Part shown: piece after piece, positions 1 through 12,000 of the stretch
How the letters are laid out: each line of letters starts with the position of its first letter
Numbering within the stretch: position 1 is the stretch's first letter
NCBI GenBank assembly: GCA_905221605.1
Contig: CAJNDS010001979.1
Span: forward strand, 77,501-97,500
Length of the DNA stretch: 20,000 nt
DNA from: Symbiodinium natans
Lineage: Eukaryota; Sar; Dinophyceae; Suessiales; Symbiodiniaceae
Direction of reading: 5' to 3'
The notes under the pieces: generated by a model
What the model saw: only the letters and a program-made list of their open reading frames with translations
What the model was told of the DNA's origin: nothing
Database searches by the model: none
Translations under genes and position numbers: made by a program

Positions 1-41
1 GGACAACGCGAGGTGACAAACCTATTCACACTGTTGACGCC

Positions 42-92
42 ATGGGCGGTAAGTATGGTGGAAAAGGCGGCGGAGGAGGACGGGGCACAGCG
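42..92 (+). CDS. Possible first coding exon, Gly-rich N-terminus
   Basis: An ATG in a strong context (gacgccATGGgc) opens a short Gly/Lys-rich peptide, MGGKYGGKGGGGGRGTA, followed by an in-frame stop at about 102. Such Gly/Arg-rich tails often flank RNA-binding domains. The end is uncertain: an excellent donor, GTAAGT, lies at 49-54 and would shorten the exon to seven bases, while the Gly-rich reading argues for use up to about 90. Both forms could exist through alternative splicing. The next Gly-rich island, at 924, supports the longer form. Confidence 0.42.
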
Positions 93-3000
93 TTTGGGGT
101 TTGACCTGGAACGGACGCTGGTTCTGTGCCTGTGTTTTTTTGTTTACTTTTGTTCATTTCATCTGTTGGCCTTGCCTCTAAGCGTACCTACAGCCTATAT
201 ACTCTCTGAAACCCTGGACTAAACCCTAAGCTGAGCCTAAAACCCTAAACCGAAAACCCCTGACTGCCAAAAGCACTGAACCTCTTAACCCTGAACAGAA
301 GACATAAAGATTTGTTTTCATGAATCTATAGAGGTTAAGGAGCACGCGCAACAAGCAACATCAACAAGGAAGGGGCTCAAAAGGAGTCATTCCTATCAAG
401 TAGATGGGGGTATTTCCCAAAATATGGGGGGTACCCTTTTATACCCCAAATAGAATAGAATCTCCTTATAGCGACTGCTAAAAGGGCACCCCCTATTTTC
501 GGAAACCCGCATGTGGGCGGGAGTTGCGGACAACCGCAACCCTCTGATGAAGGCTACTGTCTTGGAGAGGACTCCTTGAACCAGGAAACCCACAACTCTT
601 GATCCGAAGAGAGGCCCCCAAACCCCCGAAGTCCTGCACCTACATCAATCTGGGGATTACGACCATAGGGGGACCTTTTAATAGCAGGATTCCCGTATTA
701 TAAGGACCCCAAGAAGGTGCCCCTAATGTCGGGAACCCGCATCTGAACCTAAACCTCCCGGCCGTGTCAAGCCAGGCAGTGGTGGGTGGTAGTTTCACTA
801 CATCCCCTTTTCGATCCCTTTCGGTGTTCGGGGTTTAGGGACCCTAACCCCTAAACCCTAAACCCTAAACCCTAAACCCTAAGCCCTAAGCCCTAAACCC
901 TAAACCCTCAAGACCTGTGACAGAGGTGGATATGGCGGCGGCTATGGTGGAGGTGGCGGTGGGTATGGCCAGGGGGTCCCAGCTCTGTCTTCGCGCTTGA
1001 GGGCTGAGGGCTGAGGTTGTTTTGAGGGCTTCGGGTTTGCCAGCCCTAAACCCTAAACCCTACACCCTAAACCCTAAACCCTAGCCCTAAACCCTAAACC
1101 CTAACCCTAAACCTAGCCCTACATCCTTAGGGTTTGGGTAAGCATCTGGGTCTCGAAGTCATGCTGCTTTTTGCGGTTTTGGGGGGCTCCCGGCCTTGTC
1201 CGGGGCCTTTACGTTTCTTGGGCTTCGGGCAGGAAGTGCGGAGTTTCTGGTAAAACAGACGTAGGATGTAGGGCTTAGGAACCTCAAGCCAAGAGGCTTA
1301 ACAGGGGGTTTAGGGGTTTAGGGGTTTAGGGGTTTAGGGGTTTAGGGGTTTAGGGGTTTAGGGGTTTTGGGGTTTTGGGGTTTAAGGGCTTGGGGTTGCA
1401 CCCCAAACCCCAAGCCCTGCGGACTAAGTCCACCCATCCTCCGGAGCATTGGCTTGGAGAGCGCATGGAGAAAGCAACCTCACTTAAAACCGAACAAACC
1501 CCTAAGCCCCTGGAACCTCTCAACCCTAAACCTATTACACCCCTGAGCCACTACATCCCTATACCCTACACCCTAAATCCCTAAACCCTAAACCCTAAAT
1601 CCCTAAACCTTTGAACCCTACACCCTACATCCCTAAATCCCGAAATCCCGAAATCCCTAAGCCCGAAAAAGGCCCAACCGCGCCCTAAACGGCCTCGTGC
1701 AAGCCGAGGTGTGGGGGGCGAGTCCGAGGAAATGGAGGCAAAGAATTCCTCCCTTGACCCAAGAAGGTTTCTAGTAGGGGTTTAGGGTTTCTAGGGTTTG
1801 CAGGGTTTGTAGGGCTTAGGGTTCAGGGTTTAGGGTTCAGGGTTTAGGGTTTCGGGTTTAGGGGCTTATAGGATTTATAGGGAAGACCGGGTTTATAGGG
1901 TATCTAGGTATGCGTGCATGTGGATGTCGCTGTTTAAATGTCAATGCATACGCGCATGAGACAATGCGTGCTACATATGGGTGTTAAGGGCAAAAAATAG
2001 ACACCAACTTTCCCCATTCCTCCTTTAGAACTAGAAGTTTTTCTTCCAGGAAGATCATGAAACCACATGTTCTCGAGGCAAGGCAACAGGGCAGCCTTTG
2101 GCAATGGTTTGCATGATCTTCTTTATAAGGAGCACGTTGCCTCACCATCGTCGCAAGAAGCCACGCGCCCCTTGCGAACACAAGAACACCGAGCAGATAT
2201 TGAAGCCGGAGGTTCGTCTCCCGGTGTTTGTAGGCATCATGGGCCTTTGTCTCCTGTACTGCTTGATGAACTCCCTATGATCTTTGAGTGCGAACGAGGC
2301 CCGGAACGTTCTGCATGATCTGGTTTTTCTTACAGGCACCCTTTCAGACATCCTCTTTTGGGCTTTGTTTGCGATTAGTTTTATACAAGTGACAGCAACA
2401 AACGTCCTCACCTTTGCAGAAAGCATCTTCTGCGAGTAGGGTTTAGGGTTTAGGGTTTAGGGTTTAGGGTTTAGGGTTTAGGGTTTAGGGTTACCAAATG
2501 CTTTTCGTCGGGAGGTGAGGAGAAATTTGGGCACCCACCACAGGAATCCTCGCAGGAAAGTTTTTGCAGGAGCGTTCACGACCTAAGAGTCGCATTGCCC
2601 TTAAACCCCCTCAAACCCTAAACCTTAAACCTTAAGCCTTAGACCCAAAAGGGTTTAGGGTTTAGGGTTTAGGGTTTAGGGTTTAGGGTTTAGGGTTTAG
2701 GGTTAAACCCAAAACCCTCTCCTTCGTGTTCAGGTGGTTTGGGTTGAGGGGATACATGGCAAAATCAACAGAAAGATGAAGTCCGCATGGGTGGCCGTAT
2801 ATACATACACATCTGTACGCAAGGTCTTTCACTCTCCACCATTTGGAGTGTGGTCTTCCTTGAAGTTTAGATTGCCTTCCTCAACCCTAAACCCTAAACC
2901 CTAAACCCTAAACCCTAAACCCTAAACCCTAACCCTAAACCCTAAACCCTAAACCCTAAACCCTAAACCCTAAACCCTAAACCCTAAACCCTAAACCCTA

Positions 3001-6000
3001 AACCCTAAACCCTAAGCCCTAAGCCCTAAGCCCTAAAACCCTAAGCCCTAAGCCCTAAGCCCTAAACCCTAAACCCCAAAACCCTAAATTGCAACGGTGG
3101 AGATTCCGGAGGTGGAGTTGGCTTTCAGGGTTGGGTTGTGGGGGCTTATGCAGCTAGGGTTTAGGGTTTAGGGTTTAGGGTTTAGGGTTTAGGGTTTAGG
3201 GTTGAGGGTTGAGGGGTTTAGGGTTTAGGGTTTAGGGTTTAGGGTTTAGGGTTGAGGGTTGAGGGTTTAGGGGCTGCCAGGGTGCAAGGACTGCAAGCTG
3301 ACTACAGGCGGGGCTGCAGGAACAGACCTCCCTGCAGGCTTGCTGCAGGCTTGCACCCTAAACCCCAAGCCCAAAACCCTAAACCCTAAACCCTAAACTC
3401 TAAACCCTAAACCCTAAACCCAAAACCCTAAGCTCTCCACCCTACACCCTCAACCATGAGGGACGTCTCTAAATATACATGTCAACCCTGACACTTCTGG
3501 GACACTTTGCGACGAGGCTCTCGGGCCTCTGAACCCCAAACCCTAAACCCTAAACCCTAAACCCTAAACCCTAAACCCTAAACCCTAAACCCTAAACCCT
3601 AAACCCTAAACCCTAAACCCTAAAAAAGAAGCCCTAAAGCCCTGGAGGTTGACGACCGGGACATCGGCCGAATCGTGGGCCGAGGCGGCTGCAACATTCG
3701 CGATCTGCAGGCTGGTGCCAAAGGGTTAGGGGCTTTTGGGGATTCAGGGTTTAGGGTTTAGGGTCTAGGGTCGAGGGTTTAGGGTTTAAGGTAATTTGAG
3801 GGGTTAAGGGTTCTTGCGGGGGGGTTGAGGAGTTCAGGGTTTAGGGTCTAGGGTTTAGGGTTTAGGGTTTAGGGTCTAGGGTTTAGGGATATTTCAGCAT
3901 GACATGGAACTACGAGCACATGGTAAAATCAAGGGAAGTCTCCTTGCTGGAAACACGTGCGCGACGTGCTGAGCAGAGGGAGACTTCAAAAAGCAGCGTA
4001 GGGATCCCCTGCACCGGCCACCGTGCAGAGCCACGTTCAATCCCGAATGCACTTCAAGTCTGTGTTCAGGGTTTAGGGTTTAGGGTAGGGTTTAGGGTAG
4101 GGTTTAGGGCCGGCGTGCCCCCCTTCCCCCCCCGCGCAGGCAGAAGTAAGGCATATTCGCGAGCTCTCGTACGCGTGGCAAGAACAAGCACCAAGCATCC
4201 TAGAGCCCAAAACGCAAAAAACCCAAAGTCCTACAAAGCCTTACCAAAAAGACCAAAACCGCGGAAGCCTGTGTATTTCGAAAACCTCCAAACTCCGAAC
4301 CCCAAAGCCGTGAGCCTTCAAGAGCCAAAGTCCTTTGTCTTGGAGGGTTGGGGTTGAAAATAGCTCAGGGTGAGGGGGGTTAGAGTGTCACGCCCCCAGA
4401 GGGAAATCTTCAGGTGTTGCGTATTACGAAGGTTTGTTCTGACCTTTAGTGTCATGATGTTTTGTACAGGCTATTTGTGTGAAAGTTGTTTTGGTTTCCG
4501 GGTTTTGGGGTTTTTGGCTTTTTAGGGTTTAAGGGCTCAAAAAGAGAGTCTTTGAACAAAGACCAAGGGTCTAGGGCTTTCGATTCGGGTTTAGGGTTTC
4601 AGGTTTAGGCTTGCGTTGTCGCCTGGACTCGCGAAACGCCCCCAGCCGAATCCGAAGTAGGTTTAGACACCCAAAAAGCCCAAAACACCGTAGAACCCGA
4701 GACCTCTCACAAAACGCTCTTTCCACCGTAAGCCCCCTAATTAAGCCCCAGCATCTTAAAGCCCTCATAGCAATATTGGCTTTGTCCCAAGTTCTCAATT
4801 GGGGTTATACGTGCCCTAAAGGAAGGCATGTTTGGGGTTGTCCTACTCATGACCCGACTTAGCACAAGCCCTAGACCCTACATACAAAGCGATCCTCCAA
4901 GTAGGAGGGAACGAAGTGCAAGATCATAACGCCCAACAAGCGAGGCGCGGGGGGGGGGGAGGGGGGCGAGGGAGGGAATTCAGGATTCACCCGAGGGCTT
5001 TAGGGTTGAGGGGTTTAGGGTTTTGAGGCTTTAGGGTTCAGTGTTTAGGATTCAGGGCCTAGGAGGCCTGAACTAAAACAAAATTCAGCCCTCAACGGCT
5101 GTGAGGTTGTTAGGGTTTAGGTCTCTATGAAAGGTTCCCTTCTAACTCCTAGTAAGGGCTGTTAGTATAAGGGGGAACATCCCACGTTGAGGGCTTCCCC
5201 CTGGTTCCTAGTAAAAAATGAAAAAAATAGGCCCTGTATATACCCTGTAATAAGGGATTATATAGGGTACCTCTTGGAGCTTCAATTTCTGGATTAAACC
5301 CTGAACCCAAAAACCCTAAACCCTAGACCCTCGACCCTAAACCGGAAACCCTAAACCCTAAACCCTAAACCCTAAGCCCTGAACCCTAAACCCTGAACCC
5401 TAAACTCCATGCCCCCGCGCCGGTGCCAGGAGACAACGACGACCCCTCCCTACGGAAGGCGACCTGGTGCTTAGTAGGGAATGAGGGCAGTTCACTTAGG
5501 GTTTAGGGTTTAGGGTTTGGGGTTTGGGGTTTAGGGTTTAGGGTCTAGGGTTAGTATATGGGGGCTTCCGAAATTAGGGGTACCTTATTGGGGTCCTTGT
5601 TAAAGAGGGAATCCTACTATTTGGGGGTCCATTTTAGGGTCCCTATGTTGGGGTCCCCTATGTCGTAAACCTCCAAAACCCCAAACCCCAAACCCAAAAC
5701 CGTAAACCCTAAACCCTAAACCCTAAAGTATATAATGGCAGGGAAAGGCGCACTGCATCTACCCTCTCAGGGAGTTCATGCTTTGTAGGGAATGAGAGGG
5801 AAAGTAGGGGCCCTATATATAATCCTATTCAGGGAGTATATAGGGCCCCCTATATACTCCCGAATACTCCCGAAAAGGGAGTATATAGGGTACCTCATTC
5901 CTCATTCCCTGCTCAGAACCAGCCTGAAGGTGATCATCCAGGGCAGCAAGGAGCAGATCGCCAAGCCGCAGACTTAGGGGGCTGGGTTTAGGGTTTAGGG

Positions 6001-9000
6001 TTTAGGGTTTAGGGTTTAGGGTTTAGGGTTTAGGGGTTTAGGGGTTTAGGGGTTTAGGGGTTTAGGGTTTAGGGTTTGGTGTTGCGAACTGGGCTTCTGA
6101 ACCCCAGCAGGAAGCGTTGAAATGCGATGCAGGTTGGGGTCAAAACAAATAGCACCCGAAGTATTAGAAGAACGACTTAAAACATGTGAAGCAGATATAG
6201 AAGAAATAAAGAGAGAGATATGAAGAGTATGGAACAATTACATACAATGGAGTAATATTATACACATATATATGTATGATATTGACAGTGTATAGTCTTT
6301 TGAAACAGGAACAAGTGCCCCGTCCAGAAAAAGTCAAAGCATCTTGTGGATGAACGCAAGAAAAGCATTGTGATACATTCAATAGTACTTCAAAAGCAAG
6401 TGTGTAGTTCGTTTAGCGAGTTTACAGTACTTCATATACAACCAATCATTTGTATGCCAATATATGCAGATTGAATCATCGTATCGTTTGATTCAGGCGA
6501 TGAGTGTAATTGTGAATGTGACATGAACGATACAAGATATTGTCCTAATTGTCAGATATGTAGAAGTCAGTTAACGTGCAAAAGCCTGAACAAAAACAAA
6601 CATTATTATACATGATGTAGGAGATGCTTAGATAGTATGAACAGCTACAAGGACAATTCGACTCTGTATAAGGTTTTTCCAACGCAAAGCTTTTACACAC
6701 TTTAAACAGTTTTAGTAGAAAACTTTTATATGGTATGTCAGATTCAGACGATGAGGTTGAGGAAGCACAGGCAACAAGATTGCAACACATCTTAGATAAG
6801 TTAGCATTAAGTGAAAAGGCAGTAAATAAACTTAACGACGATATAAAGATAGTGATGCTTATAAGTATAAGAAAAATGCTTATGTTCATAACCTCAACAA
6901 CGAAGAAACTAGGTTTGCGAGGAAAGAGACATTAGAATACCATGAGATTGAATACGACGACCACATGAGAGCGTATTACATATTGTATTTCACAAACGTT
7001 AATATTTTACAAAAAAGCATGTACAGAATTGAGAACTTACGTATCTATGGCAGACTCTTCTGGATATAAAAGCAAACAGGAAATAACCCAAATGAATGGT
7101 TACTTGAATTTCATAAAGAATGAAGTTTTGGACGCCTTAGCTGGTGTGCCGTATATGGAAAACGACTGTACGACGGTGGTTGATGTAAGGGATTGTTGAA
7201 ATTGTCACAGATGCGAGGACAATAGACATTATGAGACAGGAAGATGTGGCAAGCGTAGAGCCAGATACTGACAAAATGAAATGTAGCTCTTGTAGAACAC
7301 ATCGGGAAAGTCGAAATTGCTAAATGAAGGGTTCAAGACTTGCGACTTATGTAGGGAAAAAGCGCAAACTATAAGGGAGAAAGCCACCAGAAAATGATAG
7401 TTCGTTGTGCAACTTGCGATTTGTGATGTTAAAAGAAACGAACAAGCAAGACGCAAAAGAACCAAGAAGCACCTATGTAGTCTAAACAAACGAAACTAAG
7501 CAGACAATCGTCTTCTAAGTAACTTTAAGTACAAGTCTATCTAGAGGTTTTCCGTGAGTTCAAGGTTATAGGCTTTGGGGTGGTGGTCTATTAACTTAGG
7601 CGGACATACCCAGTTCAGGTTAGGATATTTGGTGTAGAATGGGTGAGGTTAAGGTTTTGGTTATTGGTTATGATTTTGGGTTATAGAATGGGTGAGGTTA
7701 TGACAGTGGTTACTTGGTTCTGATTTTGGTTTCTGTAAAGGTTTTGGGTGAAAGTTGTTGGGGGGGGGGAGTGAGAGCGTAGATGCACTGGGGGATGACC
7801 CTCGCTAGCTGTATGTCCCCTTTTGTGGGAGTTCTGTACGGTAAGGGGTAAGAGCCTTTCCGAGAGTAAGGATACGACCCTAAACCCTAAACCCTAAACC
7901 CTAAGCCCTAAGCCCTAAGCCCTAAGCCCTGAACCCTAAACCCTAAACCCTAAACCCTAAACCCGAAACCCCAAACCCTAAACCCTAAACCCTAAACCCG
8001 CCCGCCACCCCACTCTCTTGTTTTTTGGGGTAGGCGGGAACATTAACGCTCGCTCTAGCCCTCAACTCGGAACCACGAGGCGAACTCCTAAACCCTAAAC
8101 CCTAAACCCTAAACCCGAAACCCTAAACCCTAAACCCTAAACCCTACACCCTAAACCCTAAACCCTAAACCGAGAAGAAGAAGAAGCAGCGCAGACCAGA
8201 AGAGCAACCCTCTTCTGGCTCTCTTAAAAAGGGACCTGATTCAGAGGGTCTATACCCCCAAGGGTCCCTCTAATCCTATCCCCTATTCATTCATGTTGTC
8301 GCACCTGTGGCGCATCCTCCCGCTGGCATCGGCGACAGGTGTGTCGGCCACACTGACAGCAGCAGGTTACAGGCGGAGACCCCCCCCCCCCCCTAGGCCG
8401 CTAGTTGGATCAACGCACAACTAAATCCTGAGCCCTCTCATGTCGAGGGTTACCCCTAAACCCTAAACCCTAAACCCTAAACCCTAAACCCTAAACCCTA
8501 AACCCTAAACCCTAAACCCTAAACCCTAAACCCTAAACCCTAAACCCTAAATAAAGCTCGCAAAGCTCCGCATCCCGAACCCCAAGCCAGTCCAAAGAAG
8601 CAGATACCAAAAGGTGCAAGGAGGCCATCAACGGCGTCCTGATGGGTGAAGAGCCGAAGGAGCTACAATCTGGGGGTCACCGGTTGAGCCTTCGAGTTGG
8701 CCCTAAAACCCTAAGTACTAAGCCCTAAACCCTAAAGTCTAAGTCCTAAACCCTAAACCCTAAGCCCTGAGGCCTAAGCCCTAAACCCTAAACCCTAAAC
8801 CCTAAACCCTAAACCCTAAACCCTAAACCCTAAACCCTAAACCCTAAACCCTAAACCCCGCTCAGACAGCGCGTCTTTGCCGCGCATTTACTTGGCCGGG
8901 GCTTCCGGCAACTGAAAAAACCGCGTGAATACCGTATAATTCGTGGTTCGTTACAACTTTGAGACCTCCAAGTGCTCTAAAGTGTTATAGGTCGGGGTCT

Positions 9001-12000
9001 AATTTTCGGTGTGCCTGAGATCTGGGTTTGAAAGGACTAAGGGTTTGGGGCTTCGGGTTTAGGGTCTACGTTCGCTCTAGGCCCTTAGCATGGGCCCTTA
9101 TGTACCCCTTATATACCGCATACAATTTAAGGGACCATATTGCAGAACCCTTTAAAGGAGGGAGGTTAGTGACCATATTAAGGGCCCATGAAACTAGCCT
9201 CAGGGCTTCGGGTTCTAGGGGTTAGATGTAGGGTTTTCACGGCTTGGGGTTGAGGGTTGAAAGGGCATGAAGGGTTGGGGTCTAGAGAAAGGTTGCGGGT
9301 TTTGGGGTTAAGGGTTCGGGTTTTCGGGCTTCGGTTTAGGCACCCTGAATGAGAAGAAGGAATACTAGTCGAGATCAGCTGAAGCTTCGGCAACCCCTAT
9401 CCCTAAACTCTAAAATCGAAGCCCTTGGTATCGAGTCGTGGAATCCCAAAATAGACGCCTCCTCGGAAAGCCCCTAAGCCCTAAACCCTAAACCATGAAC
9501 CCTAAACCCTAAACTCTAAACCCTAAACCCTAAACCCTAAACCCTAAACCCTAAACCCGAAATCTGGGTGTTCAACATCTGCCACGCAGTGGACGCAGGC
9601 TCGGTGACTTTCGCAGGATTCCGGTGCAGGGTTCAGGAGGTCATGGAGGTGCCTCCTAAGTTTAGGGTTTAGGGTTTAGGGTTTGGGGGTTATGATAGTA
9701 TACTTATACCAGGGACCAGAAGGACAAGGGAATGTTGTGAGTGATTTTTCATTTTTCCGGCCCCTATATTCTGTACTGTGAGTTTTGTTTTTCATTTTGT
9801 TTTTCTTTCTTTCTGCCGGGGGGGGGGCCTTTGGGACTGCTTTGGGGGGCGTGTTCAGGGTTGAAAGGGCTGAAAGGTGTCAAGGTTGTGCCAGAGCGAG
9901 GACGTGCTGGCGCAGATTGATGGTGCAGTCATCATCAAGAGCTTCCGCCTGCAAAAGTTTGGGTTTTAGGGTTTAGAGGGTTTAGAGGGGGGGGGGGCAG
10001 CTCTTTTAGCATGGGCATGTTGTGGGGAAGTACATCTTTTAATTCCAGAAGGGTTATTCTGTGAGCTCCTCCAAACCCTACGTCCTGAAGCTAAGGCCTT
10101 TGACCCCTTCAGCCTTTTACACCCTGAACTTTCGGATGGTTTCTTGGTCTCTATGATGGTAGATATGGTATATTCCTTCTCGTTCTTGGCAGCTCCTCAA
10201 GGCTTAGGGTTTAGGGTTTAGGGTTGAGGGTCTAGGGTTCAGGGTTTAGGGTTTGGGGGTTGGGGTTTGGGTTTAGAGGGTTTAGGGTTTAGAGGTTCAG
10301 GGTTTAGAGTCTGGGGGCTGGGGGCTGAGGAACATCGAGCCCATGTCCATGGGACATCTCGCCAAGATCAAGAGCCACTCGGCCAAGAGCAAGGGTTCAG
10401 AGATTGCGGTTTTCGCTAAACCCTAAGACCTAAACCCTAAACCCCCCACTACACCAACAGAAGTACGCCTTGTGCGCCCCCAAAAGCTTCTAGTCCCACA
10501 TGCCAAGAGCCCTTGAAGCCCAAAGCCTTGTCAAATCCCCAAAGGCCCGAAGAACCCCAAAGCCCTGAACGGGTTTTAGGGTTTAGGGTTTAGGGCTTAG
10601 GGTTTAGGGCTTTCTAGAGCCTCCTCTGGAGGTCTGGAGGGTGTCGATTGGACCCTAAGCCCTAAATCCTAACTTCCACACCCTTCGGAACCCGGAACCC
10701 TGATAGGCGCGAAGAAGAGGTACTCAGATCAAAAGTTCGGCCGGGGACACACAGAAAGGCAGGAACTGATCGAGTATGCCATGCTATGGGGCCCAGTGAT
10801 TTCTTGGGGCCTAAGATACAAGCGAAACCCGAAACCCTAAACCCCAAACCCCAAACCCCCAAACCCCAAACCCCAAAACCTAAACCCTAAACCACAAGGC
10901 AAGATCGAGGAGGAGATGAAAGTCCGGATAGAGCCTGGCGCCCATGCGTTGGTGGGGGGGGGGGGGTTAGGGTTTAGGGTTTGGGGTTTAGGGCTTGTGT
11001 GGGGGGGGGGGGGTTGCAGAGTTTCGGGTTGAGGGCTTGTTGACATTGGGGTGTGAGGCTTGACGGCCCTAAACCATAAACCCTAAGCCCTAAACCCAGA
11101 ATCCTAAACTCCGAAACCCCCAAGCTCAGCCATACATGTGGGTTTAGGGTTTCGGGTTTAGTAGTGGTTTAGGGTTTCGGCAGGGTTTGGGGTTTCGGAG
11201 GGTTGAGTTTCAGTGTTTTGGGTGTTGAGGCTAAACCCTAAACCCTAAACCCTAACCCCTAACCCTTAACCCCTAAACCCTAAACCCTACACCCTACACC
11301 CTAAACCCTAAACCCCAAACCCCCAAACCCTAAACCCTAAACGCTGAAGCCTACTTTGAACTTTAGGGCTTTAAGATCTAGGATTGGGGTCAGGGCGGTT
11401 ACGGTCCGGGATCGCTTTGGGGCTGCGACTTTGGCCATCGACCGGAGGCTTTAGGGGCTGAGGGAGTTTTAGGGCTCAGGGTTTAGGGTTTGTTTAGCTT
11501 TAGGTTTAGGATGTTGGAGGGGTTTACTGGGGGATCTAGAGAACCCCGAACCCTATACCCTAAGCCTGCCGAGGCTGGATGCAAGGTCCGCTCGGATCTG
11601 GGGCAACGAGAACGATCACGACAAGGTAGGGTGGGTTCAGGATATCACTGTTTCTGGGTAGGGCTTAGGGTTTAGGGTTTAGGGTTTCGGGTTTAGGGTT
11701 GAGGGTTTAGGTGTAGGGTTTAGGGTTTCGGGTTGAGGGTTTAGGGTTTAGGGTTTAGGGCTTGCTAGCAGGCGTGGGAGGCAGGGGCCGAGCATCGGCC
11801 GCATCCGATTCATGGCCCACCCGCGCTGTGCAGCGCGGCTCCCTCCCTCAGCCAGCTCCGCCTTTTAGGGTTCAGGGTTTAGGGTTTCGGGTTTAGGGTT
11901 TAGGGTTAGGGTTTAGGGTTTATCTTCTAAACTCCGTCTCTTGGGCGGAGTGATCGTTGGATGTTCAGCTGAAAAGAGGATACTTTCGGCGTGGCCCACA

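Larger units (their letters stand above)
93..840. other. Non-coding stretch, probable intron 1
   Basis: No convincing coding island was seen. The stretch holds a few degenerate CCCTAAA units (about 210-290) and two related dispersed elements at about 405-515 and 660-750, which are listed separately. Confidence 0.5.
6100..7560. mobile_element. AT-rich island, probable decayed foreign insertion
   Basis: Base composition and codon style change sharply to AT-rich, A-ending codons with many GAA, AAA and TAT. Broken frames on the plus strand carry Cys-rich and charged peptides (listed separately). Nothing here resembles the KH exons. There are no telomere units inside. A relic of a large DNA virus of algae, a Maverick-like element or organellar DNA could all look like this. 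No hallmark gene such as polymerase, capsid or integrase was recognised, so the source stays open. Confidence 0.6.

Noticed and set aside
1704-1740. Gly/Arg-rich patch GGRVRGNGGK as a third Gly-rich exon
   Set aside because: No clear donor and no preferred frame; mentioned only as a coding-like patch.
2883-3088. CRISPR-like or true telomere end
   Set aside because: Repeats are directly adjacent without spacers, so this is not CRISPR. Both strands occur and unique sequence continues on both sides, so this is not a chromosome end.
3280-3350. ctgcag-rich patch as an exon
   Set aside because: Repeated CTGCAG/CTGCAAG words explain the open frame; no KH-like or other pattern.
3899-4357. Longest plus-strand open frame, about 150 codons
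   Set aside because: It runs straight through TTTAGGG units (giving GFRVGFRVG) and a clear polypyrimidine acceptor. Composition is that of repeats, not of a protein; only the patch at 4140 may be exonic.
6735-6935. Acidic frame MSDSDDEVEE taken as an intact small gene
   Set aside because: Protein-like sequence continues in another frame after about 6850, and the frame's own tail (ISIRKMLMFITSTTK) looks out of frame, so a broken gene is more likely.
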